This document shows, one piece after another, positions 23,276-34,305 of a DNA stretch of 64,000 nt. This stretch comes from Ophiura sarsii (Eukaryota; Echinodermata; Ophiuroidea; Amphilepidida; Ophiuridae). A program made the translations under genes and the position numbers. The notes beneath the pieces are model-generated. The model saw only the letters and a list, made by a program, of their open reading frames with translations, made no database searches and had not been told where the DNA came from. The DNA is taken from the NCBI GenBank assembly GCA_035610835.1, contig CM069448.1:6015607-6079606 (forward strand). The letters run 5' to 3'. Within the stretch, counting starts at the first letter, position 1. The number at the start of each line of letters is the position of its first letter.

Positions 23276-23849
23276 GGTAAGTGACTACAAAATGTTTGGT
23301 TAGGAATTACGAGATGCAACTCGTTGATCTCTAGATTAGTAGATCTCGTAGTATACATTAAGTGATCCCTACATATTACAGGAAATCAAAGTCCCTAGAG
23401 GTTGTATATTGAAGAAGGTATTCGTGATAGCACTTCTTATGGTGAATAAGCAGTCTAGAGGAATGAATCTTGAATCATCATTGGCAATTATTTATAATGT
23501 TCTAAAATGGCGTTGCTATTTCACGTAGGCCCAATGTGTGTAGATTCAATGTAGTACTATCTATTGAGTTCCGTATTTGATCTACTTATCAAATCTCCTC
23601 TTTATACAATATTTTGTTAACCCACGGTGAAATACTCATTAGCATCCGTTGGGTTAGAATTTGCTGCAAGGATTTCATTCATATATTGATAATCCATCTT
23701 TGATGATGCCCTGCATACACACGATATGGTTCAAACTAATTTCAAATCTAACGGTAACGTTTTTTTATTTTAAAATTCATTATCGCATTTATCTAAAGTC
23801 TCACATAGTTATAGTGGCAGTGAGCCTAACCACGGCCCCAGACGGCGCT

Positions 23850-24328
23850 TAGAGGGCGCACCACACCAAATATCTTTCTCATTGAAATACGTGTAAAAGT
23901 GCCATATTTCAAGACACCTTTTCTACCCTCCGGTTACATTTATTGCATACTTGTCACCTATGACCATTTTCAGTAACATCTCAACTTTAATTTAAGCCTT
24001 GTTTCATGAGGGGTTATTAAGCTAAGTGTTCCGCTACGGACCTGCACACAGCGCCCTTACTTTTTCACGTTTTCTGGCATGCCTGTTCACCATTTAGGCA
24101 GGTGCTTACGCCCTGGGCACTATTTAGGTCGAAAAATTAAAAATATCGTATTTTATCATTGTAGGTGCAACGGATAGGTCCCACTCGTTCATTTAAATAC
24201 AAACATACCATCCCCGGAGAAACAAATTGCCCGAAAACCTCACATTTACAAGCCTAGTCTTCGTGCCTTTCCGGAACTACTACAGGATTACACGAATTGC
24301 GCATTGATTTGGTGTGGTGCTCTCTTTA
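23850..24328. mobile_element. Small MITE with terminal inverted repeats
   Basis: The left end has TAGAGGGCGCACCACACCAA; the right end has ATTTGGTGTGGTGCTCTCTT, its diverged reverse complement. No coding frame. Target duplication not resolved. Confidence 0.55.
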
Positions 24329-24329
24329 G

Positions 24330-24531
24330 AGAGCTTTCGATTTGCACGACGGACGCTTTTACGACGGTAAAACACAAAACGTTGCCGTCGTCATCACGAC
24401 TGTAGTTATTCCCTTTACGTGTTGTAGCATTTAAAGGACCAACGGATGACAAAGTTGACGCATGCGCACATGACTCAAAGTGTCATTCAACCGTCCTAAA
24501 TTCATCTGTCGTGCAAATCGAAAGCTCCCTT
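24330..24531. mobile_element. About 200-bp MITE
   Basis: The left end has GAGCTTTCGATTTGCACGAC. The right end holds its exact reverse complement, GTCGTGCAAATCGAAAGCTC. It directly abuts the previous MITE. The inner sequence repeats ACGACGG/GTCGTC motifs. Superfamily unknown. Confidence 0.7.
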
Positions 24532-25260
24532 ATGACGTTTTGGTCAAAACTGTGATGGATAAGAAGCTTTAAATTGATTAATGGTATATTAGAACGGGTA
24601 TACCCATTAGCAGGGCCTTGGTTATCAGGTTGTTCAACTAGGATGGATTTCAAAGGCGACAGTTAACAAAAAGCCCATTTGGAGGCCTTATTGTATTTAG
24701 AGGGACCGGTAAGTGCATGTATCTCTGAACGGGATTTTTATCTTAGGAGTAATGCAAAATATACCTTAAAGAAAAACCGGCAATGATTTAAATGTTACAA
24801 GATCATTATAATTCCTCAAAATAAAATAAAAAAGATTTGAAGCCATATATTGTAAATTATCCTACACATCTTAGTTGTTTTGTAGTAACGAGCAATGTCA
24901 AAGTTGTAAGCGTTCATCAGCCGTGAAACAGTAAAAAGGCAACATAAAGACCCCGTTATGTTACCTTGGGCAATTTTGTGCAATATATCGTACAATATCA
25001 AATAAATTGAACATAACTATTGACCTATTGACTGTTTTCTACCGTGTGACTAATGTGATTTGTCCAAGAACGTCCTGGTTAATTAAAGAGCCGCCGAATA
25101 TGCAGCCTACCAGAAACATTAAGGTCGGTGCAACATTAACATACATTAATAACCCTCGCGCGTTTTGAACGATCTACTAGTGTATAATTGGGAATAGACG
25201 TCGAACGTTGTTGAACGTATTGTATATATTCCAAGGATTGTCTTAACATGATTAAAATAC
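24532..25260. other. No recognisable gene
   Basis: AT-rich sequence without a supported feature. Confidence 0.35.
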
Positions 25261-25264
25261 CAAA

Positions 25265-26222
25265 TATTTATTCAAATTTCATATAATAGAACAATAGAAT
25301 ACATAAAAATCAAATAAAAGATGAATAAATTAATAAAATAAACGAATGAATATCTAAAGGAATAAATAATTAAATAAACGAATCAAAAGATAACTGAATT
25401 AATAAGCAAAATAAATAAATTTAAAAAAAACCAAATAGGTAAATAAATAAACGAATAAATATATAAATAAATCCAGGAAATAAATGAATAGATAACTAAG
25501 TAAATAAACAAATGAATAGAAAAATAAACGAATTATAACATCATAACCCTAACCCTACCATATACCACAATATACCATTCGTTGGTACCACCCGGCGTGG
25601 AAGTATTTGGATGAAAAAATGGACCCAGAACATATAGTTTGCGCAATACACTGTGCAAACTAACCTTGACAGCCGTGGTCTAGTGGGGAGTTCGTCGCCT
25701 CTGGTGCGAGAGGTCCCTGGATCAAATCCCGGGGTGGATCGGGGGGGGGGGGATATTTTGGTCGATTTTCCACGTTGAAGAAAAAATGCTGAAAAAAGTT
25801 GGGGGTAGAGTTAGGGTCAATGAATAATTTATTAAACGAACGAATAAATAAATAAATTGAATGAACGAATAAAAAGATAAATACATTTTTAAAAAATACA
25901 TAAATAAACGAATCAATAATTTAAACAAAGAAACAAGCAAACAAGTATACAAATGAATAAATTGATAATCGAATAAAGAGATGAATAGATAAATAAACAA
26001 AGAATAAATAAAAAAAATTAAAAAATGAATTATTATGAAAAATAAACGAAGGAATATCTACATACATAAATAAGTTAATGAATAAATACACAAATAAATA
26101 AATAAACAAATCAATAGATAAAGAAAAACAAATATAGAAGTAAATAAATTAGCGAATTATTAACTAACATTAATTAATCAATACATAAATATATTATAAA
26201 TAAATAATATAATTAATAATAT
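25265..26222. repeat. Degenerate AAATAAATGAAT-type microsatellite
   Basis: Nearly a kilobase of imperfect tetranucleotide repeat (AAAT/GAAT/AACG variants), interrupted at 25540-25830 by non-repetitive sequence that includes the tRNA-like stretch. The IYLF-rich minus-strand frames here simply translate the repeat. Confidence 0.85.
25668..25741 (+). repeat. tRNA-like sequence (SINE head or tRNA pseudogene)
   Basis: TGGTCTAGTGG at 25676-25686 matches the pol III A box, and GGATCAAATCC at about 25,719-25,729 matches a slightly altered B box (expected GGTTCRANNCC). A CCTCT/AGAGG stem sits where the anticodon stem belongs. The acceptor arms do not pair, so it is not a working tRNA. A G-run follows. 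Confidence 0.5.
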
Positions 26223-26223
26223 T

Positions 26224-27318
26224 TAGTATCACTAGGACTATTGAGTAATGATGACTCGCTAGCATCTAGTGTGGTCCGCCCAAAACAACATGAAAAACCG
26301 ATGCTGTGGATAATGCACATTATCAAGGTTAAAAACGAGGGTATGCAATAAAGTGTTAATATGTTGATCATAGTGCATATTGTGATGATATGCTGTATTA
26401 AACAGAGGGGGATAGTGTAGGACCGCAGTTTCGAATCTCAGTTAGATATAAGGAGATTCTCATCAGCTACGCCGTTTATGGCAAAGCAGGGAGGGAGATT
26501 GGCATATGTTTTAATATGATTCATTGGTGTAATAATAATACTTCATAATAAAATATCTTTATTCCGTTTGGTATAGGCCTGTGTGATATAGTTTGTGTGG
26601 CTATATGATATTAGCTACGAAACTAATTCTCAGGTCGAGTATATAATTGTCTGTGTTCTTATTAAGAAAGATATTTTATGGATATAATGGTTAATGAAGT
26701 TCAAGTATCAAATTAATTAGGTATTTTTAATTAAATGATATCGAAAATATTATTGAGTTCCCATGTTGGGATAACTAATAAATTCATTCCCACGCAAGAT
26801 CAAATAAGCATTGAAGTACTTCACGATCAAAGGCATTGAAATTGGCACTTGGATAAGCCGGTTCATGTGTACCGGGAATGGGCGTTGGCGGGTCATGCAT
26901 TGTTTCTGAATGGTTACGGATCGAAGGGTCGGCATCTTTGATGTCCCCGCGGGGTACAGATGGCGGAAGCTTTGATCTCACGGTTTGGTCAGATATGTTT
27001 TTTGCACGTTTGAACGCCAAGAGTGGTGGTTTTTGGAATAATTGTTTTAATATTCCAGTGTTTTCAATTTTATAGTATCACTAGGACTATTGAGTAATGA
27101 TGACTCGCTAGCATCTAGTGTGGTCCGCCCAAAACAACATGAAAAACCGATGCTGTGGATAATGCACATTATCAGGGTTAAAAACGAGGGTATGCAATAA
27201 AGTGTTGATATGTTAATCATAGTGCATATTGTGATGATATGCTGTATTAAACAGAGGGGGATAGTGTAGGACCGCAGTTTCGAATCTCAGTTAGATATAA
27301 GGAGATTCTCATCAACTA
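26224..27318. mobile_element. Element bounded by 246-bp direct repeats
   Basis: Nearly identical direct repeats at 26224-26469 and 27073-27318 (starting TAGTATCACTAGGACTATTG) enclose about 600 bp. The layout is that of a very short LTR element or TRIM, but the repeats begin TAG and end CTA rather than TG/CA and I see no primer-binding site. The alternatives are two copies of one MITE or a local duplication. The interior holds a 78-codon minus-strand frame. Confidence 0.5.
26784..27040 (-). pseudogene. Retroelement-like frame between the direct repeats
   Basis: The minus-strand frame is open from about 27,040, before the TTG at 27,020, to a stop at 26,784. It begins with PPLLAFKRAKNISDQTVRSK, followed by a proline-rich segment and FDREVLQCLFDLAWE. 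The AFKRxKNxxDxxVRSKL pattern resembles the linker following the reverse transcriptase in Penelope-like and some other retroelements, but the cysteine-rich stretch usually found next is missing. Function is uncertain. A host exon is possible: a GTGGG near the end could serve as a splice donor. Confidence 0.3.
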
Positions 27319-27404
27319 AAATTATTCAGTAAATCAATTATCTTTAATGTATTAACAGGAACAAAAATTATAAGATTTAATAATCTATGGAGATTAAATG
27401 AATG

Positions 27405-27530
27405 AAAGAATCAATCAATCAACCAACCAACCAACCAACCAACCAACCAACCAACCAACCAATCAATTAATCAATCAATTAATCTTAATTAATAAATCAT
27501 AATTAATAAATCATAATTAATAAATAATAA
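27405..27530. repeat. CAAC/CAAT tetranucleotide microsatellite
   Basis: A run of CAAC units merging into CAAT and TAAT units. Confidence 0.9.
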
Positions 27531-27539
27531 ATGAATGGG

Positions 27540-27655
27540 GAATGAATGAAGGAGAGATGAATGAATGGTGGAATGAATGGTGGAATGAATGGTGGAATGA
27601 ATGGTGGAATGAATGGTGGAATGAATGGTGGAATGAATGGTGGAATGAATGGCCG
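27540..27655. repeat. 12-bp minisatellite
   Basis: About eight perfect copies of ATGAATGGTGGA. It translates as a glycine/asparagine repeat on one strand and a proline repeat on the other, but there is no sign of a gene. Confidence 0.9.
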
Positions 27656-27844
27656 GCCAATAGGAAAACTCAGAAAATTTGAGAACCGCCCAACACTATT
27701 TACCCATGCACCGGAATGGGGGACGGGCTGTTTCAATAATTTTGTCCGCGTAAGTATAGAGCAAAGAATTAACTTGATTTATCTGTCAAAATACGACACA
27801 ATTTTATGCACAGAGGTAACATTAGTCATGATTTCAACACACTT

Positions 27845-27935
27845 CACTGTTTTTGGACTCGTTTCGACCCATTTGGATCCATTTTGACCCGTTTGGACCC
27901 ATTTGGACCCATTTGGACCCATTTGGACCAATTTC
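27845..27935. repeat. 10-bp minisatellite
   Basis: Tandem TTTGGACCCA units, with variants at the left edge. Confidence 0.9.
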
Positions 27936-27949
27936 ATAAATACCTATAT

Positions 27950-28780
27950 CAAAACAGTTCGCATCATCATTTTGAAGCTTATCATCTAATTGCCGAATAA
28001 ATCCATAACATATCCAATAATAGGTATGCATGTGAAGGTTTTTTAGGAGTGGGACCATGCGGTACCTTAAACTCAAACTTGAATGAAGAAGTAGCAGCTG
28101 AAAATGCCAAAAAGCAAATAATGGAAGCCACCCACGTGATAGCTCATTACGGATAATCTTGCTTTCATACACCCGTCCGTGGATAGGTCACGTGATAATG
28201 AAATATTAAGTCCTGTATATGATTCATACATTTTCATGAATATGTCCATCTGATTTCTTTAGTCTATTCCGTGTTTAATGATATAGTAGACTTTGAGTAG
28301 ACTACGATATTGACAAGCGGCTAAAGTGATGTATATAAGCACTTCCTGGGCAATGCAATTCAAGTATCGTCAAGTATACACTTACTCGGATGATTAAAAA
28401 AAACTTGCTAGAGTTGAATATTCGATCTATACGTACACTCGCTCAAACGTTTTCAAGTTATCCGCTATTAAAGCTGTAGCTGAAAACGAGTACGAAAGTG
28501 GTTGTTGAAATTGCAATATTGTTGCTTTAATGATAATGTTCATTCGTTTCATCTGACAAGACTTGACTTTTAACCGTTATTATCATCGCCCAGCCATGAT
28601 TCAAGTAATGCATGATATCCGATGACTTTAACAAGTACACGACTCCATGATGTATTAAGAAAACCGACGCCAATATGTTGCGAAAATGAGGCAGTTACAC
28701 ACGATATATTTTAATTAATACACAACCTATGAATGCATGAGCTCACTATAATTTACGTCTTGTCAATGTCATCTTTAAGT
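27950..28780 (+). repeat. Block C, copy 1
   Basis: Shared with 38985-40120 and 59480-60290, all in plus orientation. In order: TGGGACCATGCG, TAGGTCACGTGATA, TAAGTCCTGTAT, CGATATTGACAAG, GTATATAAGCACTTCC, CAATTCAAGTATCGTCAAGT, GAnGTTGAnTATTCG, GATATCCGATGACT, and GCCAATAT followed by GCGAAAA. Segments in the middle are the best conserved. Frames are not conserved, so a regulatory/untranslated rather than coding role is more likely. Confidence 0.75.
28334..28345 (+). promoter_or_regulatory. Candidate TATA element in block C
   Basis: TGTATATAAGCA lies about 25-30 bp upstream of the best-conserved stretch of block C (CAATTCAAGTATCG). A CACGTG box lies about 145 bp upstream. The other copies have weaker versions (TTATTACAAG and CTTATACAAG). 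Promoter function is inference. Confidence 0.3.
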
Positions 28781-28899
28781 CTGGAATGTAATCATAATAT
28801 CAGCATGTGGAGTAGGTACTAGGGTGACAGGACATTCACAATTTTACCACTGTACGCTTTGAACAGTTTGATTTTCCAGGTTCCAGCACAATGGGTGAA

Positions 28900-31290
28900 A
28901 CGTAGAGGAAAGTGTGTGTAAATGCGGTTTCGAAACTTTAAAATCCATATTTCGTGGTGATGGCAAGAAAAAATATGCATAACATTGTTAATATTTACTA
29001 AAAGTATTAAATGTTATCTGGCAGTTGTAGCAGCAAGTGATTTAGGTAGTGCATTGACGGTGAGTGGGGGAATGTGTAACGCGATACTATAGTATAATCA
29101 GTGTAATCTAAACGCACATTGAGTGATGCACATTGTCCCAGATGATAATGAACCAGATTTCTCAACCGAGAATGACCCACAGCCTACCAATTTGCTGATA
29201 CCGATTTTGTTTTGATTAACTCGAATTCAGATTAATTTGCTCTCTTAATTCGGTTCTTGTTTCCTGCTGGGTGTGTTGTCATGAGCGTTTTCATGCGGAT
29301 TTGCGCGCTTGACAAATGTTATAAGTATTAGTATTTATTTATTAAGGGAAAATATACAAGTATTGCTATTTGACCTTAGTTGGATATTTCTTAGATGTTT
29401 CATACCAAGAAAAGTTTCTTCATGTTTTGAATTGTGTACCCACGATTTCATAATCGCCCTGTCAAAATGTCCTGGAATTACGCTTTGGTAGCAATAAAAG
29501 AAATAGGTTGGCTCAACTGGTACAAATGTTATCATTAATCCTGGTATAATTTAAACATCGAAATCAGATGCAATATCCAGGTTTTACGTATGATTATTTA
29601 TTTTTGTATATAGAGGTACTCAATCCATAAGCCCAACGTTAGCTTTGCACATGTTGCTATAGTAAAATGGTCGCTTTCCCTCAATTTGTGTTTGCAAAAA
29701 CCTATACGTGAATACATATCCCCACAAAAGGACAACGTATAATTTAGCTATCACCCTAGTGTATCCAACTTGCTACAGAAACCATTATATTTGTCCACTA
29801 CAGTTCTTATAAATTCAGTTAGCAAAATTCTTACCGGTATACTAATACTCTGCTTCTTCTTAGATATACCCAATCAAAATACTCCACACGATAAAAGAGA
29901 AACGTCTTATATGAGCTATATCTAACATATCCTGCCTTCTGGTGCCATATTAACGTGATGTTATGATCATAACTTGCTCCAGTATATCATACTAACGAAC
30001 TGCGCATGTAAAAGTCAAATAATTATTCTAGTAGAAGTGCGTGTGCAGTGTTAATAACTGTTGCACGTTCACAATTAAACATACACCTGGAAAAAAGTAT
30101 CGCACCACTGTTTTTTTTGTTTTGAAAAGTGCAAAATTTGACCTCGAATTTTGCCACCATGGTATGATATTAAGAATCGTTTGTTCAGCGATAGCTGTCC
30201 AGCAAACTGTTATGCAATAAAAGGGGCCACATTTGAGTTTGTGACGTAATCGATTTAATGTTTTTCAAGGCCAAGGGGCAACTGCATGTTTTTGTCCAAA
30301 AACATGTATGAAACATGTATGAAACAAGTTTGGGTATAACGCGATATTGAGAGGCCCGATGATTAATCTCTATAATTATACACATTCAAGTCTTCCAAGG
30401 TCAAAGGTCATCTGGGGTCAAATTTCAAAAGTTGCCCGATTGTCCTCAAACATAAAAAAACTCCCTTTTTCGTACGCCCAACTGTTATGGGGTCAAAGGT
30501 CAAAATAGGTCAAATTTTAAATAAGTTCAATGACAAAAGCAATATTGCGGAAGTGTTGACCTAGGTCAAATAATTTAAAAAAATCAAGACCTCTTCGTAT
30601 ATGATGAATTTATGAGCAACAACAAAAATGGCATGTTTGGACTCATTCACTGCACTGTAGCCTATAACGTCTAAATGGAACAATATTGCGCCGAATACAG
30701 AACTAATATAATGACTATTTTAAGTTGTTAAAGTCTATTCAATATCGCGTTATACCTAATCTTGTTTAATGCATTATTTTGGACAAAAACATGCATTTTT
30801 ACCTTTGCCTTGAAAAACATTACATCGATTACGTCACAAACTAAAATGTGGCCCTTTTATTGCATAACATTTTGTTGGACAGCTTACGCAAACAAATGAT
30901 CCTTAATATCACACCATAATGAAAAAAATATTTTTAACAAAAAAGCAGTGGTGCGATACTTTCTTCCAGGTGTATATTTAGATTAAACTATTTTTACATT
31001 CGAGTTTTAACTCTATTGCTCTGCATTGAGCCAGAGCACGATCTAGAGAGGGTGACGGATAAGGAGTTGTACCCTTTGCGCTGACATAAGCAGGATACGC
31101 ATGATTATTCACAAATGGCATTGTATTGTCAGTCTTATTGGTTTAGGTTTAATAACCTCGTCCAATTGTTTCTCGGTATAGGTTAAACAGGTCACACATA
31201 AGTAAAGGACCAGGTTGCATCGTTGGGTTGACAGTCACATATCATGAGTTTTGGTAAATTGAAGTTGAAATCCATCAATTAAATAAGTGT
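28900..31290 (+). repeat. Block A, copy 2 (segmental duplication)
   Basis: Co-linear, same-strand copy of 9740-11910 at about 19 kb distance. It carries one extra 889-bp MITE (30084-30972) and lacks the 800 bp present near 9830-10630 in copy 1. Confidence 0.75.
30084..30972. mobile_element. TA-flanked MITE with very long inverted repeats
   Basis: The ends read CACCTGGAAAAAAGTATCGC and, in reverse complement, CACCTGGAAGAAAGTATCGC. Both continue ACCACTG. TA flanks both sides (30082-30083 and 30973-30974). The arms stay similar for some 250-300 bp, sharing TATTGCATAA-type, TGACGTAATCGAT, TTTTTGTCCAAAA and TATAACGCGATATTGA stretches. No protein is encoded. It sits in block A copy 2 and is absent at the matching point of copy 1. 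Confidence 0.9.
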
Positions 31291-31511
31291 AATTAGTTCC
31301 AGTATTTCTCGAAATTGTCTAACAGATTGAAAGACCATGAAATGTTTATAGAAACAAATTACATCCGCGGCGTAATGTCCTTTACGTATTCACTATACCA
31401 TGAAATGCCTCGGATTCATAAAAGTTACACTGTTGTATCGACAATAAACCGCTGTTTCTACTTCAAAATACAATTAGAGGTATGCATTCGGTCGAGTGGC
31501 GTAACTTAATA

Positions 31512-32848
31512 CGAGCTTAAAATACGTTGCTAAAAGTACTTTTATCATCCGTTGGTTGACGTGTTGATTAAAATTCATTCAATATATGTAGAAAGTAAGG
31601 CGTTGTATAAAAGTAAAAAATCCCCAGCGTTGAGCAATTCGTCGAAAACAATGTCCTTAAAATGTTGGTGGAAACTGTTTCTGTTGCTAAAATATGTTGC
31701 GTAAAAATATTCCACTTTGGCAACTGTTGCATGATCATTGAGGACAATCACGCAACAGTTGATGCAAGTTACGCATATGTGAATTTTAGGCAACTGTTGT
31801 CCAAAAAAAACCAATTTCGTGAGCTGTTGCATACTTGAACAACTGTTGAGTGAATATAATTGCCTAACTTTTGAGTAACTAGAATTGTTCAACTGTTGGT
31901 GAAAACATGTTATCTAACGGTGTTGGGCAAATTTTACTTAACAGTTGAGCGGTTGCATACTTAAACAACGTTGAGTAAAATGTTGAGTAAATATTTAAGC
32001 AACCTTTTTGCAGCGCAGGACCACAATTAGATTTATTCTGTCTTGGCATCTAAAACGGAATAAATCGCTAACACTGACAAAATAGTTAATAATTGCCATC
32101 CTTGTTTGACATATTTGTTTATGAATATCATTTCCACGGTGTTAAAGCGACGGACGTCACTAGCGATGAATATTGAATAGTCGATTTGTATAGCCAAAAA
32201 ATACACGACATGGACATATACTGAATAGTTCATGTCATGTGATCTATTTTCCACCAAAAGAATCACATACATATGTTTACGTATTACATAATATGGACTA
32301 TTTATACCTTCATACCCAGATAGCAAGACTACGTTTGGCAAACGTTCACAGTAAATAACAGATGTCAGATACTCGTATATACATAGGCCTAGTTAAATAA
32401 CATGTTAAAATTAAAACATGTTAAAATTTAAACAAAAGTGTATGTAGCTCTGCTACATCGCCCAGAATTCACATTATTTGCCTACCCCGTGTTGCTATAC
32501 AAAAATGCTCAATATATAATTTAAAAAAATTGTCGCAAATAAAATACCCAACATATGGCTACATTTGATAAATTAAACAACAGTTGCTATACAAAAATGC
32601 TCAATATATAATGAAAACAATTCACAAATTAAGCAACAGTCACAAATTTCCCAACAAATGGTTAATTAATAATACCAACTGTTGTGTAATTAAAATTGTG
32701 CAACTGCTGAGTAACTGGAATTGTTCAACTGTTGGTGAAAACATGTTATCCAACGGTGGGTACATTTTACGCAACTGTTGAGCGGTTGCATACTTCAACA
32801 ACGTTGTGTAAAATGTTGAGTAAATATTTAAGCAACCTTTTTGCAGTG
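31512..32848. mobile_element. TA-flanked element packed with CAACTGTTG motifs
   Basis: The right end, in reverse complement, reads CACTGCAAAAAGGTTGCTTA. The left end is a diverged version (GCTTAAAATACGTTGCTAAA). TA lies at 31510-31511 and 32849-32850. Removing it rejoins CGTAACTTAATA with GGGAGGTAAGC, exactly as in the uninterrupted copy near 38,935. The interior is dense in CAACTGTTG, CAACAGTTG and partial versions. An internal direct duplication (about 31,790-32,012 and 32,680-32,848) shares GAAAACATGTTATC, GAGCGGTTGCATACTT and AAATATTTAAGCAACC. Confidence 0.75.
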
Positions 32849-33499
32849 TAGGGAGGTAAGCTACCACCCTAGTAGTTATATGCCCTAACTGTAGCGTAAC
32901 TTACTAACGATTTAATTCTGAGAGCATAACTGGCGAGTAACACCAGAATAATTACTAGCGAGGTAAATATCCACATTAACCAGCATCGTCCCCTTACAAA
33001 ATTAATTGTCGCATATGCCAAGTGTTTACCTATCCTTAACTGTAAAATTCTGACGTGAATGGTCCTTCGTAATGTTAAAAATGTGTCGTCACTCGCTAGG
33101 TCATTAGGTGAGTGTAAATAAAGAATCACATTGAATCGGCTATAGGTCCAAATAAAATGAACCTATTCGAAGTTGTTTACCGCTTTTTCAACAAAAAAAG
33201 GACTATCATGTCATTATAAACATATTTTGGGCGGCGAGTATCACATGCAAATGTTGCACTAAAAGGTACGATTTTGATGATGAAATCTTTTTTGTAATTG
33301 AATAGTTGAATGGTTTTTTAATAACATGATGCCACTTCTATAGCCTCCAATCTCTGTGTCGTGCTACTGTGACCCTGTCTTTTATAAACGAAAAACACGA
33401 GTTCGATTCCCAAAATTCCCTTACGTTTTATTTTTAAACATGATGGTGACTTAATGGAATCATACAATATAATTGCCCAGGTAATAAGTATTTACATAC

Positions 33500-33900
33500 T
33501 TCAGTATTTTTGTATTATTAATTAATTGATTTATTAAATGTGTATGTATTATTCTTTTGTATACAACTTTTTATTTACTTTTAATGTATATAGTAATTTA
33601 TTTATAATATTTAATTATTCATTCATACTATTATATAACTAGGCATATGTGTTTATTCATTTATTTAATTATGTTTTCGTTTATTTCAATAGTATTTGAT
33701 TTTGTGTTAAATAATCAATTCATTCATTTGATTGATTGGTTGGTTGACTGATTGTTTGAAATTATTTCTACAACTTTGCATGCATCATTGTGGATAGATT
33801 TAAAATATTTTTTAATAAATTGGTCATAAATATATCATTGAGTAAATATTGCATATATTGATAATTAATTGTATATATGATAGCAATCACCCATTTATCA
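33500..33900. repeat. AT-rich degenerate TTAT/TTAA stretch
   Basis: Imperfect TTTAT/ATTAA repetition inside E1, low complexity only. Confidence 0.5.
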
Positions 33901-34095
33901 TCATATCTATGTAATCGTCCATCGGTCAAGTCAAAAATTATCATTTAGTTACAGCATAAACTGTTATGCTTCAACTTACTCTTGGGTCCGGTCAGGTATA
34001 AGATTTAGCGTTAATTACTCACAAGTTACTAGCCTAGTATCTTACCCCGGTTTGGTGCTCTCCAAATTTTGGGTTACGCCTCAGTTACTAGCGAG

Positions 34096-34305
34096 ATATA
34101 CACTAGATGGATACGAGAATCCATCTGGATAAGAAGAAGAGGGGAGATAGCCATGAACAATGACGGGGGCGGGGCTTATCAACTCAGTCATGCATATGAT
34201 CAGCTGATCCAGAAATCTTCTAGAAACACTGGAAGTGATCATGGATCTAAAACATCATCATTCCTGAAGAAACAACCAGGGGAGTCGGTTGTGAAACGTC
34301 GATAA
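34096..34305 (+). pseudogene. Penelope-like element, C-terminal endonuclease tail
   Basis: Frame reading WIRESIWIRRRGEIAMNNDG, GGAYQLSHAYDQLI, then a polar tail ending VVKRR and a stop at 34,303-34,305. The pattern (REA/S.IR..G...MN.D.G.Y.LSH.YD) is the end of the GIY-YIG endonuclease region of Penelope-like retroelements. The upstream endonuclease core and reverse transcriptase are missing; the sequence to the left is element E1. The final codons overlap a hammerhead-like motif, as in known PLE 3' ends. Confidence 0.7.
34264..34297 (+). ncRNA. Hammerhead-like motif at the PLE tail
   Basis: CTGAAGA (fits CUGANGA), then ACAACC pairing perfectly with GGTTGT (34272-34277 with 34287-34292), then GAAAC. 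This is the conserved core order of a hammerhead ribozyme, and PLEs are known to carry hammerheads near their pseudo-LTR ends. Stems I and III and the cleavage site were not verified. Confidence 0.45.

Larger units (their letters stand above)
31476..34095 (+). mobile_element. Element E1, interrupted and right-truncated
   Basis: Inverted relative of 38149-38970. Shared in order: CGGTCGAGTG, CGTAAC, GGGAGGTAAGC, CTAACTGTAGCGTAACTTAC, CATAACTGGCGAGTAA, AGCGAGGTAAATATCCACAT, AAAATTAATTGTCGCAT, GTTCGATT-type B box, CAACTTACTCTTGGGTCCGG, and GGTTACGCCTCAGTTACTAG. The unit is split by the insertion 31512-32848. Its right end stops after GCGAGATA where a PLE tail begins; the other copy continues there for about 38 bp to a CGGTCGAGTGCA terminus. 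Confidence 0.7.

Noticed and set aside
23095..23358. Proline/glycine-rich frames on both strands
   Set aside because: Produced by C- and G-runs of a low-complexity repeat.
25548..25560. Telomere-like AACCCTAACCCTA
   Set aside because: Only two units inside a microsatellite region. Too short to mean an interstitial telomere.
25668..25741. Functional tRNA gene
   Set aside because: A and B boxes are present, but the acceptor arms do not pair and the anticodon loop is the wrong size.
27503..27887. Glycine/asparagine- and proline-repeat proteins
   Set aside because: They are translations of a 12-bp minisatellite and have no conserved flanking sequence.
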